The notes: a model not told the origin generated them from the sequence alone. A DNA stretch of 64,000 bases from Enorma phocaeensis (GCF_900186505.1 NZ_LT891968.1:96118-160117); one strand, 5' to 3'; counted from the first letter of the stretch, positions 40,234 to 49,840 are shown. A program made the numbers and translations.

Positions 40234-41844
40234 TTAGGCGGTCTTGGTGATGAGCTCCAAGTGCACAACACCCGTCGGGTGATAGTAGAAGTTGTTGATG
40301 CTCGGAGCATATGCTGCGAGGTTCTTGGAGTGGCTGATGAGCATCCAGGGCATCTCGTCGGCAACCATCTGCTCGCACTGCTTGTAGATGGCGTCGCGAT
40401 CATCGCCGTCGGGCGTGGTGAGACCCTGCTGGATAAGGGCGTTGTACTCATCGTTGCGATAACGGCCCACGTTCATGGAGACGTTCTCGTCGGCAAGCAG
40501 GTTCATGAAGTTGTCGGGGTCGCCGTTGTCGCCCACCCAGCCGTACAGGCAGCAGTCGAAGGCATCGGTCTCGACCTTGGTCTGGTACGTGGTCCAGTCG
40601 TAGGAGACGATCTCCATCTCGACGCCAACCTCGCGCAGATAGCCCTGGATGGCCTCGGCGAGCGGCTGGCCGCCGATCGAGTTGTAGGGGCGCACGTTGG
40701 TATAGGTGAGCATCGTGCAGCTCGTGATGCCCAGCTCGGCAAACTTCGCCTGGGCGGCCTCGGGGTCGTAGGCGGTCTGCTGGATGTCCTCATCGTAGGG
40801 GGCCATCCACAGCGGCATGACGGAATTCGCCACGCCCGCGTAGTCGCCGTACAGGCTCTGGACCATTTCCTCGACGTTCACTGCCTGGCAGAAGGCGCGA
40901 CGAGCTTCGAGATCGGCAAAGACGCCCGAGTCGTTGCGGAAGGCCATGTAGTTGATGTTCATGCCATCCTCTTCGAACAGCTCGTTGCCCGCGCCGGTGA
41001 TGGTATCGACCACGGAGGCGTCGATGCCGTCGATCATGTCGACCTCACCGTTGTTGAGGGCGGTCACACGAGAGGAGTTCTCGGCGATGATGCGGAACAC
41101 GGCGTTCTTCGTCTGCGACTTGTGCTCCTCGTCCCAGTAGTCCTCGTTCGCCTCGAGCACGATGCTGTCGCCCTTGGTCCAAGACACGAACTTGTAGGGG
41201 CCGGAGCCGATCGGGTTCTCGTTGGAGTCGCCAGCCTCGATGGCGGACGGCGCCACGATGGGGGCGGCGAGCGTCATCGCCATGTTGCGGATGAACGGCG
41301 TCGAGGGAGCGCGCAGGGTGATGACGAGCGTCGTGGCATCGGGGGCCTCGATGGAGGCGATGCCGGAGTTTGTGGACTCGGAGCCGAACACGAAGGATGC
41401 GTAGGGCATGTCCTCGGTGCGGTTGGGCTCGAGCTGGCGGGTGATGGAGGTCACGATGGCGTTGGCATCGCAGTCGGTGCCGTCATGGAACTTCACGCCC
41501 TCGCGGATCTTAAAGGTGTAGGTAAGGCCATCATCCGAGATATCGGGCATCTCGCCGAGGCTTGGCAGAACCTCGGTCGTCTCGACGTCGAACTTGAGCA
41601 CGGTATCGTAGATGTTGGACATGACCTTTGCGGACTCGCCATCGTCGACGTACGCGGGATCGAGACCGCGAGGATCGGCGCCCTGGGCGAACGTGATGGT
41701 GTCGGCAATCTCGCCAGATGCGCTAGCCGAGCCAGAGCCGCCGGCGCGCTGGCTGCCACAGCCCGCGAGCCCGGTCGCTCCGATGACGCTCACGGCGCCC
41801 ATCGCCTCGATGAAACGACGGCGCGACATCTCTTTGATGGACAT
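40234..41844 (-). CDS. peptide ABC transporter substrate-binding lipoprotein (family 5)
   Basis: 536 residues. The N-terminus MSIKEMSRRRFIEAMG has a twin-arginine motif (SRRRF) followed by a hydrophobic core and lipobox LAGC (lipidated Cys 29), so it is probably exported folded by Tat and anchored to the membrane. The mature part is a family 5 extracellular solute-binding protein: LEPSLAE-like VLPSLGEMPDISDDGLTYTFKIREGVKFHDGT, IGSGPYKFVSW and YGWVGDNGDPDNFM. It captures peptides for DppBCDF. The ATG at 41844 follows AAGGGGGG. First gene of the operon. Confidence 0.92.
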   Translation of the reverse strand: MSIKEMSRRRFIEAMGAVSVIGATGLAGCGSQRAGGSGSASASGEIADTITFAQGADPRGLDPAYVDDGESAKVMSNIYDTVLKFDVETTEVLPSLGEMPDISDDGLTYTFKIREGVKFHDGTDCDANAIVTSITRQLEPNRTEDMPYASFVFGSESTNSGIASIEAPDATTLVITLRAPSTPFIRNMAMTLAAPIVAPSAIEAGDSNENPIGSGPYKFVSWTKGDSIVLEANEDYWDEEHKSQTKNAVFRIIAENSSRVTALNNGEVDMIDGIDASVVDTITGAGNELFEEDGMNINYMAFRNDSGVFADLEARRAFCQAVNVEEMVQSLYGDYAGVANSVMPLWMAPYDEDIQQTAYDPEAAQAKFAELGITSCTMLTYTNVRPYNSIGGQPLAEAIQGYLREVGVEMEIVSYDWTTYQTKVETDAFDCCLYGWVGDNGDPDNFMNLLADENVSMNVGRYRNDEYNALIQQGLTTPDGDDRDAIYKQCEQMVADEMPWMLISHSKNLAAYAPSINNFYYHPTGVVHLELITKTA

Positions 41845-42216
41845 AGGCCCCCCTTACCTTTGGGACAACAGTTGCCTGTGTGCCAAGCTCGATGGCTAGG
41901 CTGTCACATTGTCAACAAGTTTAGCCGTATCCCTCGTATATGGATTCGGGAACGCCGGGAATTGCTTTATTTTGCTAAAGTGTTTCGTATCTTGAAACAA
42001 ACTTGACAGAACATCGCGGCCCATCAACCTTCTCATTACGCTTGATGCGCTGCCCCCTCACCGCCCACATTCCCCCCACCCCGGTAAAGCCGAGTGCTTC
42101 GCAGCCGAGTGCTGCATACCAAAAGGGAGGCCCCGAAGGGCCTCCCATCATGCGACGCGTGCAATGCTGCCAAGGACCGCGTCGAAACGCCCCGCCCTCG
42201 CAGTTCAAAGGACCTT
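41845..42216 (-). other. gap upstream of the peptide-transport operon
   Basis: 372 bp without a gene. It must hold the promoter of the binding-protein gene, for which no convincing -35/-10 pair is seen. A candidate operator GTTTC-gtatctt-GAAAC is at 41982-41998, next to a CTTTA...TAAAG repeat at 41965-41980. The terminator of the upstream Bax inhibitor-like gene lies at 42125-42146. Confidence 0.4.
42125..42146 (-). terminator. terminator of the Bax inhibitor-like gene
   Basis: Perfect GGGAGGCCC / GGGCCTCCC stem with a tetraloop and TTTT on the minus strand. Confidence 0.85.
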
Positions 42217-42906
42217 CTAGTCCCTGCGGCCGAAGAGCGCCAGAAGGCGCAAGAAGACGTTGATGATATCGAGGTAAAGATCCACGGCATACCACAGCGC
42301 ATTCGTGAACGTGGGCACCGCGGTGGTGGCGCGATAGACGTCGTAGCCGATGAACCCGCAGAAGAGCAGGATGACCGCGATGTCCGTGATGCTCTGCTGA
42401 ACGCCCATGAGCGCGAGCACGAGCTCCACCGCGACGATTGCGAGCAGCCCGACCACGAGCACGCCCTGCAGACGGGCGAAGAAGTTGGGGAACATGATGC
42501 CGGCGCAACCGAACACGATCATGATGCCCGCCGTGGCGGTAAACGCCATCGAGATGCTCGCCATATCATAGGCGGTCAGCGCGAGTGAGGTGGTGAATCC
42601 GAACGTCAGGCTGAAGAGAGCGTAGCCCACAAGCCCGAGCGTAAGGTTCTCACGGCTGCGGCCGATGCTCATGCAGATGATGCCACCAATGGATCCAGCA
42701 AGGCTGCCCAAGGTGACGAGCAACGGGTTACGAACCATGAAGAGCACGAACTCGCGCGTCCCGGTGATGTGCGAGCACGCTGCCATGATGATGAACGACA
42801 GCACCACGAACCCCGTGAGCACTGCGTTGTAGAGCCGTCTGGAGATGAGCTGAGGCGCCGGCTGCTCCCGATAAATCGGGCTACCGTACCGCTCGACTTC
42901 GTTCAT
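42217..42906 (-). CDS. Bax inhibitor-1/YccA (LFG)-family membrane protein
   Basis: 229 residues with about seven membrane helices after a short soluble N-terminus. The C-terminal half ends with the typical ALWYAVDLYLDIINVFLRLLALFGRRD and the GYDVYRA acid-containing helix of the BI-1 family. Bacterial members form pH-sensitive calcium leak channels or act in membrane protease quality control; the role here is not known. The start at 42906 (MNEVERYGSPIYR) follows GGAGGATC. Stands alone. Confidence 0.87.
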   Translation of the reverse strand: MNEVERYGSPIYREQPAPQLISRRLYNAVLTGFVVLSFIIMAACSHITGTREFVLFMVRNPLLVTLGSLAGSIGGIICMSIGRSRENLTLGLVGYALFSLTFGFTTSLALTAYDMASISMAFTATAGIMIVFGCAGIMFPNFFARLQGVLVVGLLAIVAVELVLALMGVQQSITDIAVILLFCGFIGYDVYRATTAVPTFTNALWYAVDLYLDIINVFLRLLALFGRRD

Positions 42907-43112
42907 AAAGATCCTCCGATCAACGTGGACGCGCCTGCGCGTCCCGGTTCTGGACAGTGTACCCAATCTTATGCGCCCAAACCAGCATTCCGCAGCCAAG
43001 GCCGAAAGCCTTACAGAACGGACCAAGCCAGTCCGCCTCTGCCGAGCGAAGCGCCGGGCAAGGCGATGGCCCCGCCGTGAGCACCGGAGGCAGGCGGCGC
43101 GCCCGTTCCGTG

Positions 43113-45098
43113 CTAGTCGAGCTCCTTGAGCCCCTGGCACAGGCTCCAGTACTCGCCGCGCAGAGCATAGAGCTCCTCGTGCGTGCCGCGCTCGATGATG
43201 CGGCCGTGCTCGAGGACCATGATCGCATCGGCATCGCGCACGGTAGAGAGGCGGTGCGCGATCATGAACGTGGTCCTCCCCTGCATGAGCTGGTCCATGC
43301 CGCGGCCTATGAGCATCTCGGTACGCGTGTCGATGGAACTCGTCGCCTCGTCCAAGATGAGCACCGGTGCACCATCGACGGCAGCACGGGCGATGGCGAG
43401 CAGCTGCCGCTGTCCTTGGGAGAGGTTCGCACCGTCGGCGGTGACCATCGTATCGTAGCCATTCGGCAGTCGGCGGATGAACCCGTCGGCGTTCGCGATC
43501 CGAGCCGCCGCGCGGATCTCCTCATCGGTTGCATCGAGCTTGCCGAATCGGATGTTGTCCGCAATGGTGCCGGTGAAGAGATGCGTATCTTGCAGCACGA
43601 TGCCGAGCGAGCGGCGGAGAGAATCCTTGGCGATGTTCTTGACGTTGATGCCGTCGTAGGTGATCTCGCCTTTCTGCACGTCATAGAATCGGTTGATCAG
43701 GTTCGTGATCGTGGTCTTGCCCGCACCGGTGGATCCCACGAAGGCGATCTTCTGGCCAGGCTTGGCGAAGAGGTTGAGATCGTGAAGCACCTCGTGGCCG
43801 GCATCATAGCCAAAGCTCACGTTGTGGAAGCGCACGTCGCCACGGAGCGGTACCAAGCCCACAGCCAAAACGGTGCCATCCACACCTCGGGCCGTCTGCT
43901 GTACCACGGCGCCGCCATCCGCTGCGGCGGGGACCGCCGCAGCCGAGACGCAGCCCTCGGATGCCGTCTCATCACCGGGTGCGAACTCGCCGGCAGCCCC
44001 CGCTTCCGCAACCGGCACGAGCGCACCCCATGCACCCACGCCGTAGCCGTCGGGAATCCTCCAGGCCCAATCGTTCTCGCCCGTCTTCACGAGTTCGACG
44101 GTCCCCTCGTCGACTTCCGCAGGCTCGCGCATGGCTGCGAAGACGCGCTCGGCACCGGCAAGGGCGGAGAGCAGGAAGTTCGACTGCTGGGTGAACTGGT
44201 TGATGGGCATCGCCGTCTGGCGCACGAACACCAGGTAGCTCGCGAGCGCCCCCACCCCGGTCATGCCGGTGATAGCCATGAGGCTCCCCACCACGGCCAC
44301 GATCGCGTAGTTCACGTAGCTGATGGACACCACCGCGGGAATCATCGAGGCGGCGTATGCCTGAGCGCCCGTACCCGCCACGCGCAGGCGCTCGTTCTTG
44401 TCGCGGAACGCCATCACGTTGGCCTGCTCATGGTTGAAGACCTTGACGACCTTCTGCCCGCCAACCATCTCCTCGATGTAACCGTCGAGCTCGCCCAAAA
44501 CCGCCTGCTGCCGCCGGAAGTACCCGCGGCTCTTCTTGGTGGAGAACGCGATGTAGGCGAACATCGCCGCATAGCCCACCACCACGATGAGCGAGAGCTG
44601 CCAGTTGAGCACGAAGATCAACGTAAGCGTGCCCACGATCTGGATAAAGCTCTGGATCACCATGGCGAAGCTGTTGTTCATAGCCTCGGCCACGGTGTCG
44701 ACGTCGTTGGTGAAGTAGCTCATGATGTCGCCGCGGTTGCGAGCGTCGAAGTACGCAAGCGGCAGCGTCTGGATGTGGGCGAACAGGTCGCGCCTGATAT
44801 CGACGAGCACCTTCTGCGCCGCGTGGACCATGAGCTGCGTGTATCCCAGCGCCGCGAGCACGCCTGCGATGTAGATGCAGGCCGTGATGACGACCCAGCG
44901 GATGAAGGCCGGAACGTCGCCTGCGGTCAGGGCATCAACCGTCGGCTGGATCATGTACGTGCCGAGCAGGTTGGCAGAAGCCGAGATGGTCACCAGCACG
45001 GCAACGGCAAGGAACAGCAGCTTGTGCCTGCCCATATACGAAAGAAGCTCCCTAAGTGTACCGATGAGGTCGCGCGGTTTGTTTCCCGGTGCCGGCAT
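43113..45098 (-). CDS. ABC exporter half-transporter, canonical ATPase subunit
   Basis: 661 residues: six-helix type I exporter domain (about 1-330) and ATPase domain (about 425-661) with Walker A VGSTGAGKTT, Walker B VLILDEATSSID (catalytic Glu present) and switch His in FMIAHRLSTV. The signature is LSQGQ rather than LSGGQ. Between the two domains is an unusually long Ala/Gly-rich linker of roughly 90 residues (about 335-425). Pairs with the upstream subunit, whose stop shares one base with this start. Probably exports drugs, lipids or peptides. Confidence 0.88.
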   Translation of the reverse strand: MPAPGNKPRDLIGTLRELLSYMGRHKLLFLAVAVLVTISASANLLGTYMIQPTVDALTAGDVPAFIRWVVITACIYIAGVLAALGYTQLMVHAAQKVLVDIRRDLFAHIQTLPLAYFDARNRGDIMSYFTNDVDTVAEAMNNSFAMVIQSFIQIVGTLTLIFVLNWQLSLIVVVGYAAMFAYIAFSTKKSRGYFRRQQAVLGELDGYIEEMVGGQKVVKVFNHEQANVMAFRDKNERLRVAGTGAQAYAASMIPAVVSISYVNYAIVAVVGSLMAITGMTGVGALASYLVFVRQTAMPINQFTQQSNFLLSALAGAERVFAAMREPAEVDEGTVELVKTGENDWAWRIPDGYGVGAWGALVPVAEAGAAGEFAPGDETASEGCVSAAAVPAAADGGAVVQQTARGVDGTVLAVGLVPLRGDVRFHNVSFGYDAGHEVLHDLNLFAKPGQKIAFVGSTGAGKTTITNLINRFYDVQKGEITYDGINVKNIAKDSLRRSLGIVLQDTHLFTGTIADNIRFGKLDATDEEIRAAARIANADGFIRRLPNGYDTMVTADGANLSQGQRQLLAIARAAVDGAPVLILDEATSSIDTRTEMLIGRGMDQLMQGRTTFMIAHRLSTVRDADAIMVLEHGRIIERGTHEELYALRGEYWSLCQGLKELD

Positions 45099-46840
45099 CA
45101 GCGCTCGCCCCCTTCCTGCGCCGTATGGACCTGCGACTCGTAGATCTCGCGATAGATCTCATCATGCGCAAGGAGCTCATCATGGGTGCCCACCGCATGC
45201 ACATGCCCCTCGTCGAGGACCACGATCATATCGGCGTCCATCACCGAGTTCACACGCTGGGCGATGATGAGCTTCGTGACGCCCGTGAGCGCAGCAAGCG
45301 AGCGCCGGATGTCCGCTTCGGTGGCCATATCGACCGCGCTCGTCGAATCATCGAAGATGAGGATCTTCGGGTGCTTGAGCAGGGCGCGGGCGATGCACAG
45401 GCGCTGTTTCTGTCCGCCAGAGACGTTCACGCCGCCCTGCCCCACGTCATAGTCGAGCCCGCCGGGCAGACGGTCCAAGAACTCGTCCACCCGTGCTGCA
45501 CGGCACGCATCGAGCAGCTCCTCGGTCGTTGCCTTGGGCGCACCCCAGCGCAAGTTGTCGCGAACCGTCCCGCTAAAGAGCACATTCTGCTGAAGCACGA
45601 TGGAAACAGCGTCACGCAAGGCGGCTAGATCATAGCGGCGCACGTCCTCCCCTCCGACGAGGACCCTTCCCTCGGTCGCATCGTACAGGCGCGGAACAAG
45701 CTGGACGAGCGTGGTCTTACCCGAGCCCGTCCCGCCTAGGATGCCAACGGTCGAGCCAGCGGGAATGGCAAGCTCGATATGCTCGAGAACATGCTCTTGG
45801 GCGTCGGCGCGGTACTTGAACGACACATCCTCGAAGACGATCGAGCCATCATGCACCTCGGTAAGCGCATCGAGCGGCGAGGCAAGGTCGACGTGCTCGT
45901 CCAAGACTTCGCAGATGCGGTGAACGCTCGCAAGCGATCGCGTGAGCAGCAAGAACACGTTCGAAATCATGATGAGCGAGTTCAGGATCTGCAGCACGTA
46001 GGAGAGAAAGCCCGTAAGCTCGCCCACTTCGAGCGAGCCGGAGAGGATCATCTGCCCGCCGAACCACATGATGAGCGTCGTCGCGGTGTACATGGAGGTA
46101 TAGAGCACCGGCATGTTCAGCACCGCCAGCCTGAACGTGCGCTCGCTCGTCTTGGCAAGCCCCTCGTTCACCTTGCGGAACTGCTCGCACTCGTAATCGC
46201 CGCGAACATACGCCTTGACGGCGCGCACGGCTGTAAGCATCTCCTGGACGACGTTGTTGAGCTTGTCCACCGTCTGCTGGAGGACGCCGTACAACGGCCC
46301 TACGTGGCGCACGATCGCCGCCATCCCCAGTGCCATGACCGGTGCCACGCAGAGGAACACGATCGCGAGCCGCGCGTTGAGGAAGATTGCGAACCCAAGC
46401 CCCATGGCGAGCATCACGGGCCCGCGGACCATGGGCCTGAAGCCCGCATTGAGGGCGTTCTGGATCACGGTGACATCGGTCGTCATACGCGTGACAAGCG
46501 ATGACGCATCGAAGCGATCGAGGTTCGCGAAGGAGTAATCTTGGACGCGCTCGTACTCGGCTGCACGCAGACGCGCTCCCAGCCCGTAGGCAGCACGCGC
46601 GGCGAAGCGTGCATAGATGAGCCCCGTCGCAAGCGCGAGCAGTGCGCAGACGGCCATGTAAGCGCCCTGCCGCATGATGAACGACACGTCACGCGTCGCC
46701 ACGCCCACGTCGATGATGTCCGCCATGAGCGCCGGTATGACCATCTCGAACGAGCACTCGAAGATCACCAAGATCACGCCCATGATGGCATCGCGACGAT
46801 AGGGTCCCAGGTAGCCTGCGATGCGGATCAGTTCACGCAT
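45098..46840 (-). CDS. ABC exporter half-transporter, degenerate ATPase subunit
   Basis: 580 residues: membrane domain about 1-320 and ATPase domain about 345-570. Walker A LGGTGSGKTT and signature VSGGQKQRLCIARAL are intact, but the Walker B reads ILIFDDSTSAVD (Asp in place of catalytic Glu) and the switch His is Gln (IIAQRVNSV). This is the pattern of the non-hydrolysing half of heterodimeric exporters such as BmrCD or LmrCD. The ATG at 46840 follows AAGGAGG and overlaps the MarR stop by 8 nt, so all three genes are one operon. Confidence 0.88.
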   Translation of the reverse strand: MRELIRIAGYLGPYRRDAIMGVILVIFECSFEMVIPALMADIIDVGVATRDVSFIMRQGAYMAVCALLALATGLIYARFAARAAYGLGARLRAAEYERVQDYSFANLDRFDASSLVTRMTTDVTVIQNALNAGFRPMVRGPVMLAMGLGFAIFLNARLAIVFLCVAPVMALGMAAIVRHVGPLYGVLQQTVDKLNNVVQEMLTAVRAVKAYVRGDYECEQFRKVNEGLAKTSERTFRLAVLNMPVLYTSMYTATTLIMWFGGQMILSGSLEVGELTGFLSYVLQILNSLIMISNVFLLLTRSLASVHRICEVLDEHVDLASPLDALTEVHDGSIVFEDVSFKYRADAQEHVLEHIELAIPAGSTVGILGGTGSGKTTLVQLVPRLYDATEGRVLVGGEDVRRYDLAALRDAVSIVLQQNVLFSGTVRDNLRWGAPKATTEELLDACRAARVDEFLDRLPGGLDYDVGQGGVNVSGGQKQRLCIARALLKHPKILIFDDSTSAVDMATEADIRRSLAALTGVTKLIIAQRVNSVMDADMIVVLDEGHVHAVGTHDELLAHDEIYREIYESQVHTAQEGGER

Positions 46841-47348
46841 GGCGCTCGACCTCCTTACCGGCAAGCGCTTCGCCGTATGACCTGAGATTCGCGCGGGCGC
46901 GAGCCAGATAATCGGCAAACGCCGCCACTTCCTCCGGCGTAAAGCCGTCGAGCATCGCCGCCGCCTCCTCGCGACACGCAGCCTCCCATGCATGGGCGAC
47001 GCGCGCGCCTTCGGTAGTTAGCGAGACGATCTTGCTGCGACGGTCGTTTTCAGCAGGGGCAATCTCGACGAAGCCCCTCTTCGCGAGGGCATCGAGCATG
47101 CGCGAGACGCCTGCCGGATCGAGATCGTAGTAGGCTGCAAGCTCCCGTTGAGAGCACGAGCCGTGGCGCTCTAGATAAGACAGGAGCCTGGGTTGGCCGG
47201 TGCCGAGTCCCACCGAAGCCATGTAAGGGCGCATGATCTGTCGCTGGACATGGCTGATGCGATGCAGCAGAATACGCAGTTCGAAGAGGTCGGGCTGACC
47301 ATCAGCTCGTCCTTCTGGCGCGACGCCGTCTTGCCCGGATCGGTCCAC
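46833..47348 (-). CDS. MarR-family transcriptional repressor
   Basis: 171 residues. A winged helix-turn-helix of MarR type spans about 45-120 (GTGQPRLLSYLERHGSCSQRELAAYYDLDPAGVSRMLDALAKRGF in parts; wing DRRSKIVSLT). The start is GTG at 47348 with GAGATGAGG upstream. First gene of the marR-exporter operon. Two 12-bp palindromes just upstream (47370-47381 and 47385-47396) are probably its own operators, giving autorepression and drug- or ligand-induced export. Confidence 0.88.
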   Translation of the reverse strand: MDRSGQDGVAPEGRADGQPDLFELRILLHRISHVQRQIMRPYMASVGLGTGQPRLLSYLERHGSCSQRELAAYYDLDPAGVSRMLDALAKRGFVEIAPAENDRRSKIVSLTTEGARVAHAWEAACREEAAAMLDGFTPEEVAAFADYLARARANLRSYGEALAGKEVERHA

Positions 47349-47369
47349 GGTACCTCATCTCCCTAATAG

Positions 47370-47396
47370 TTGATGCATCAATTATTGATACATCAA
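47370..47396 (-). promoter_or_regulatory. tandem MarR operators
   Basis: TTGATGCATCAA (perfect palindrome, 47370-47381) and TTGATACATCAA (47385-47396), spaced 15 bp start to start, within an AT-rich pocket 22-48 bp upstream of the marR start. Confidence 0.75.
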
Positions 47397-47451
47397 TTAG
47401 TACCGCGTCGGCATCCGCTCGTCAAGGCAATCCCGGTGACCCGGCCCATGG

Positions 47452-49689
47452 CTACACGGCGGGAATCGCGCCCGTTGCAAGCACCTGCTCGAGAGCATCC
47501 TCATCGAGAACGGGAACGCCCAGGCTCTCTGCCTTGGCGAGCTTGGAACCCGCCCCCGGCCCGGCAACCACATAATTCGTCTTCTTGGAGACCGATCCCG
47601 TGACCTTGGCGCCCAGCGCCTTCAACGCTGCCCCCGCCTCATCGCGCGTGCGGCGCTCGAGCGTGCCCGTGAGCACGAACGTCAAGCCGGCAAGCGGCTG
47701 CGCCTCGGCAAGCGACACGTCGACGCCGGTCTGCTCGGCGGCGCGCGCTGCCTCCCCGCTCAGATCTTCCTCGAGGTTGAGCCCTGCCACGCGCAGACGC
47801 TCGAGAACCGCAAGGTTCTCGGACACCGAGAAGAACTGGCGCACGCTCTGGGCGATCTTGGGCCCTACGCCATCGATGCCCGCGATATCCTCCTCGCTCG
47901 CGGTGATGAGCGCCTCGAGCGTGAGGAAGCGACGGGCGATGAGCTCCGCCACGCTCTTGCCCACATGACGGATGCCCAGTGCGAAAAGCACGCGCGAGAG
48001 CGGCTGCTGCTTGGATTTCACCAGCTCATCCATCACCTTGGCGGCAATCGTGGCACCCACCGGAATGGGGTCGCCCGCGCGCACGCCGCGGCGCTTGTCA
48101 TCTTTCTGGTAGGTGCGACCGGTGTCCAGACCCGCCAGGTCGTCGACCGTGAGCTGGTAGAAATCGGCGACGTCGCTCACCAAGCCCGCCTCGATGAGCT
48201 TGTCGATGAGCTCGTCGCCCACGCCATCGATATCCATGCAGCCGCGGCTCACCCAGTGCGCAAGCCGCTCCTTCACCTGCGCGGGGCAATCGATGGAAAC
48301 GCACCGATATGCGACTTCGCCCTCTTCGTGGATGACAGGGCTCCCGCATGCCGGGCAGGAGGCCGGCATCTCGTATTCGACGGAAGAATCGGGGCGCTTC
48401 TCGAGCACCGGACCCACGACCTCGGGGATCACGTCGCCGGCCTTGTGCACGACGATCGTATCCCCCACACGGACGTCCTTGCGACGAATCTCGTCGATGT
48501 TATGCAAGGTCGCCCGCGCGATGGTGGAGCCGGAAACCGTCACCGGATCGAACTCCGCCACGGGCGTGAGCACGCCCGTGCGGCCAACCTGAATGCGGAT
48601 CTCGCGCAGAACGGTCGTCTTCTCTTCAGGCGGGAACTTGAACGCGATGGCCCAGCGCGGTGCGCGCGCGGTGAAGCCGAGCTCGTCTTGCTGGCCAAAG
48701 CTGTCAACCTTCACGACCACGCCATCGATGTCGTAATCAAGGTCGGCGCGGTGCGCGAGCGCCTCAGCGCAAAAGGCGTGTACCTCGGCAGGCGTCGTGC
48801 AACGTGCCACGTTGGGGTTCACCGAGAAGCCCGCATCGCGCAGCCATTGCAAAAAGGCATGCTGGGAGTCGACATGCAAAGGGGCGGTATCGGCCACGGC
48901 GTAGAGGAAGGTCGCGAGATCGCGGCGGGCGGTAACCTTGGGATCCTTCTGGCGCAACGACCCGGCAGCTGCGTTGCGCGGGTTGGCGAAGGGCTCGCGG
49001 CCCTCGGCATCGGCCTCCTCGTTCAACCGCAGGAAGCTGCCCTTGGGCATGTAGACCTCACCGCGGACCTCGATGACCGCCGCGGCGTCCGAGCCCATCT
49101 GCGCAAGGGCCGGCGCAGCGAGATGCATAGGCACATCGCGGATGGTGCGCACGTTCAGGCTCACGTCCTCGCCGGTTACGCCATCGCCGCGTGTGGCAGC
49201 GCGCACGAAGGCGCCGTTCTCGTAGGTGAGCGCGACACCCAAGCCGTCGATTTTAAGCTCGCAGGTATAGGCGGCGTTCCCGGCACCGAGCGCAGCCTCG
49301 GTGCGCTCGAGCCATTCGTCGAGCTCATCGAGGTTCATGGCATCGTCCATAGAGTACATCCGCGCCATGTGCGTGACCGGCTGGAACTGCTCGGTATCGA
49401 CCAAGCCGCCGCCCACGCGCTGCGTGTAGGATTGCGGCGTCACCAGCTCCGGATAGCGCTCCTCGAGCCCCTGCAGCTCCAAGAGCAGCTTATCGAAGGC
49501 AGCATCCGTTATCTCGGGCGCATCAAGGATGTAGTAGCGGTAGGCGTGGTACTCGAGCAGATGGTTGAGCTCGGCGACACGGGCCGCCGCATGCTCGCGC
49601 TCATCGTCACCGCCGATGACCGCCGGCGCTGGCTCCTGCACCGCATTCTCAAGCGTTCCGTCACCAAATAGGCTGGCTTGCTCCACCAT
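47452..49689 (-). CDS. ligA: NAD-dependent DNA ligase
   Basis: 745 residues, longer than the usual 670 because of about 30 extra N-terminal residues and a few insertions. Domain order: Ia (YYILDAPEITDAAFD), adenylation domain with the nucleophile Lys in CELKIDGLG, OB fold, zinc finger (CPACG...CVSIDCPAQ), helix-hairpin-helix repeats (IDGVGDELIDKL, GIDGVGPKIAQSV) and a C-terminal BRCT (GLTFVLTGTLERRTRDEA). Seals nicks in replication and repair. The ATG at 49689 follows GGAGGAG. Confidence 0.95.
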   Translation of the reverse strand: MVEQASLFGDGTLENAVQEPAPAVIGGDDEREHAAARVAELNHLLEYHAYRYYILDAPEITDAAFDKLLLELQGLEERYPELVTPQSYTQRVGGGLVDTEQFQPVTHMARMYSMDDAMNLDELDEWLERTEAALGAGNAAYTCELKIDGLGVALTYENGAFVRAATRGDGVTGEDVSLNVRTIRDVPMHLAAPALAQMGSDAAAVIEVRGEVYMPKGSFLRLNEEADAEGREPFANPRNAAAGSLRQKDPKVTARRDLATFLYAVADTAPLHVDSQHAFLQWLRDAGFSVNPNVARCTTPAEVHAFCAEALAHRADLDYDIDGVVVKVDSFGQQDELGFTARAPRWAIAFKFPPEEKTTVLREIRIQVGRTGVLTPVAEFDPVTVSGSTIARATLHNIDEIRRKDVRVGDTIVVHKAGDVIPEVVGPVLEKRPDSSVEYEMPASCPACGSPVIHEEGEVAYRCVSIDCPAQVKERLAHWVSRGCMDIDGVGDELIDKLIEAGLVSDVADFYQLTVDDLAGLDTGRTYQKDDKRRGVRAGDPIPVGATIAAKVMDELVKSKQQPLSRVLFALGIRHVGKSVAELIARRFLTLEALITASEEDIAGIDGVGPKIAQSVRQFFSVSENLAVLERLRVAGLNLEEDLSGEAARAAEQTGVDVSLAEAQPLAGLTFVLTGTLERRTRDEAGAALKALGAKVTGSVSKKTNYVVAGPGAGSKLAKAESLGVPVLDEDALEQVLATGAIPAV

Positions 49690-49754
49690 GACTCCTCCGC
49701 CTCGCTGTTTGCATCTGCTATAGGGTACCATCTCGCGCCTCGGCGCCTCATAAG

Positions 49755-49789
49755 CAAAACCCGCGACGGGAGCAGGTCCCGCCGCGGGT
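49755..49789 (-). terminator. terminator of the HtrA gene
   Basis: ACCCGCGGCGGGA / TCCCGTCGCGGGT stem (one mismatch) followed by TTTTGCTT on the minus strand. Confidence 0.8.
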
Positions 49790-49840
49790 CTTCTAGCTTG
49801 ACGGATACGGCATCGTCCTTGAGGAGGCGCGCCACTCGCG

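Noticed and set aside
40261..42006. Plus-strand open frame of 581 codons
   Set aside because: Antisense to the peptide-binding lipoprotein; no family resemblance.
42957..45143. Long plus-strand open frame of 728 codons
   Set aside because: Antisense to an unmistakable ABC exporter gene, with an unnatural His/Arg/Glu-rich composition.
47965..49671. Plus-strand open frame of 568 codons
   Set aside because: Antisense shadow of ligA.
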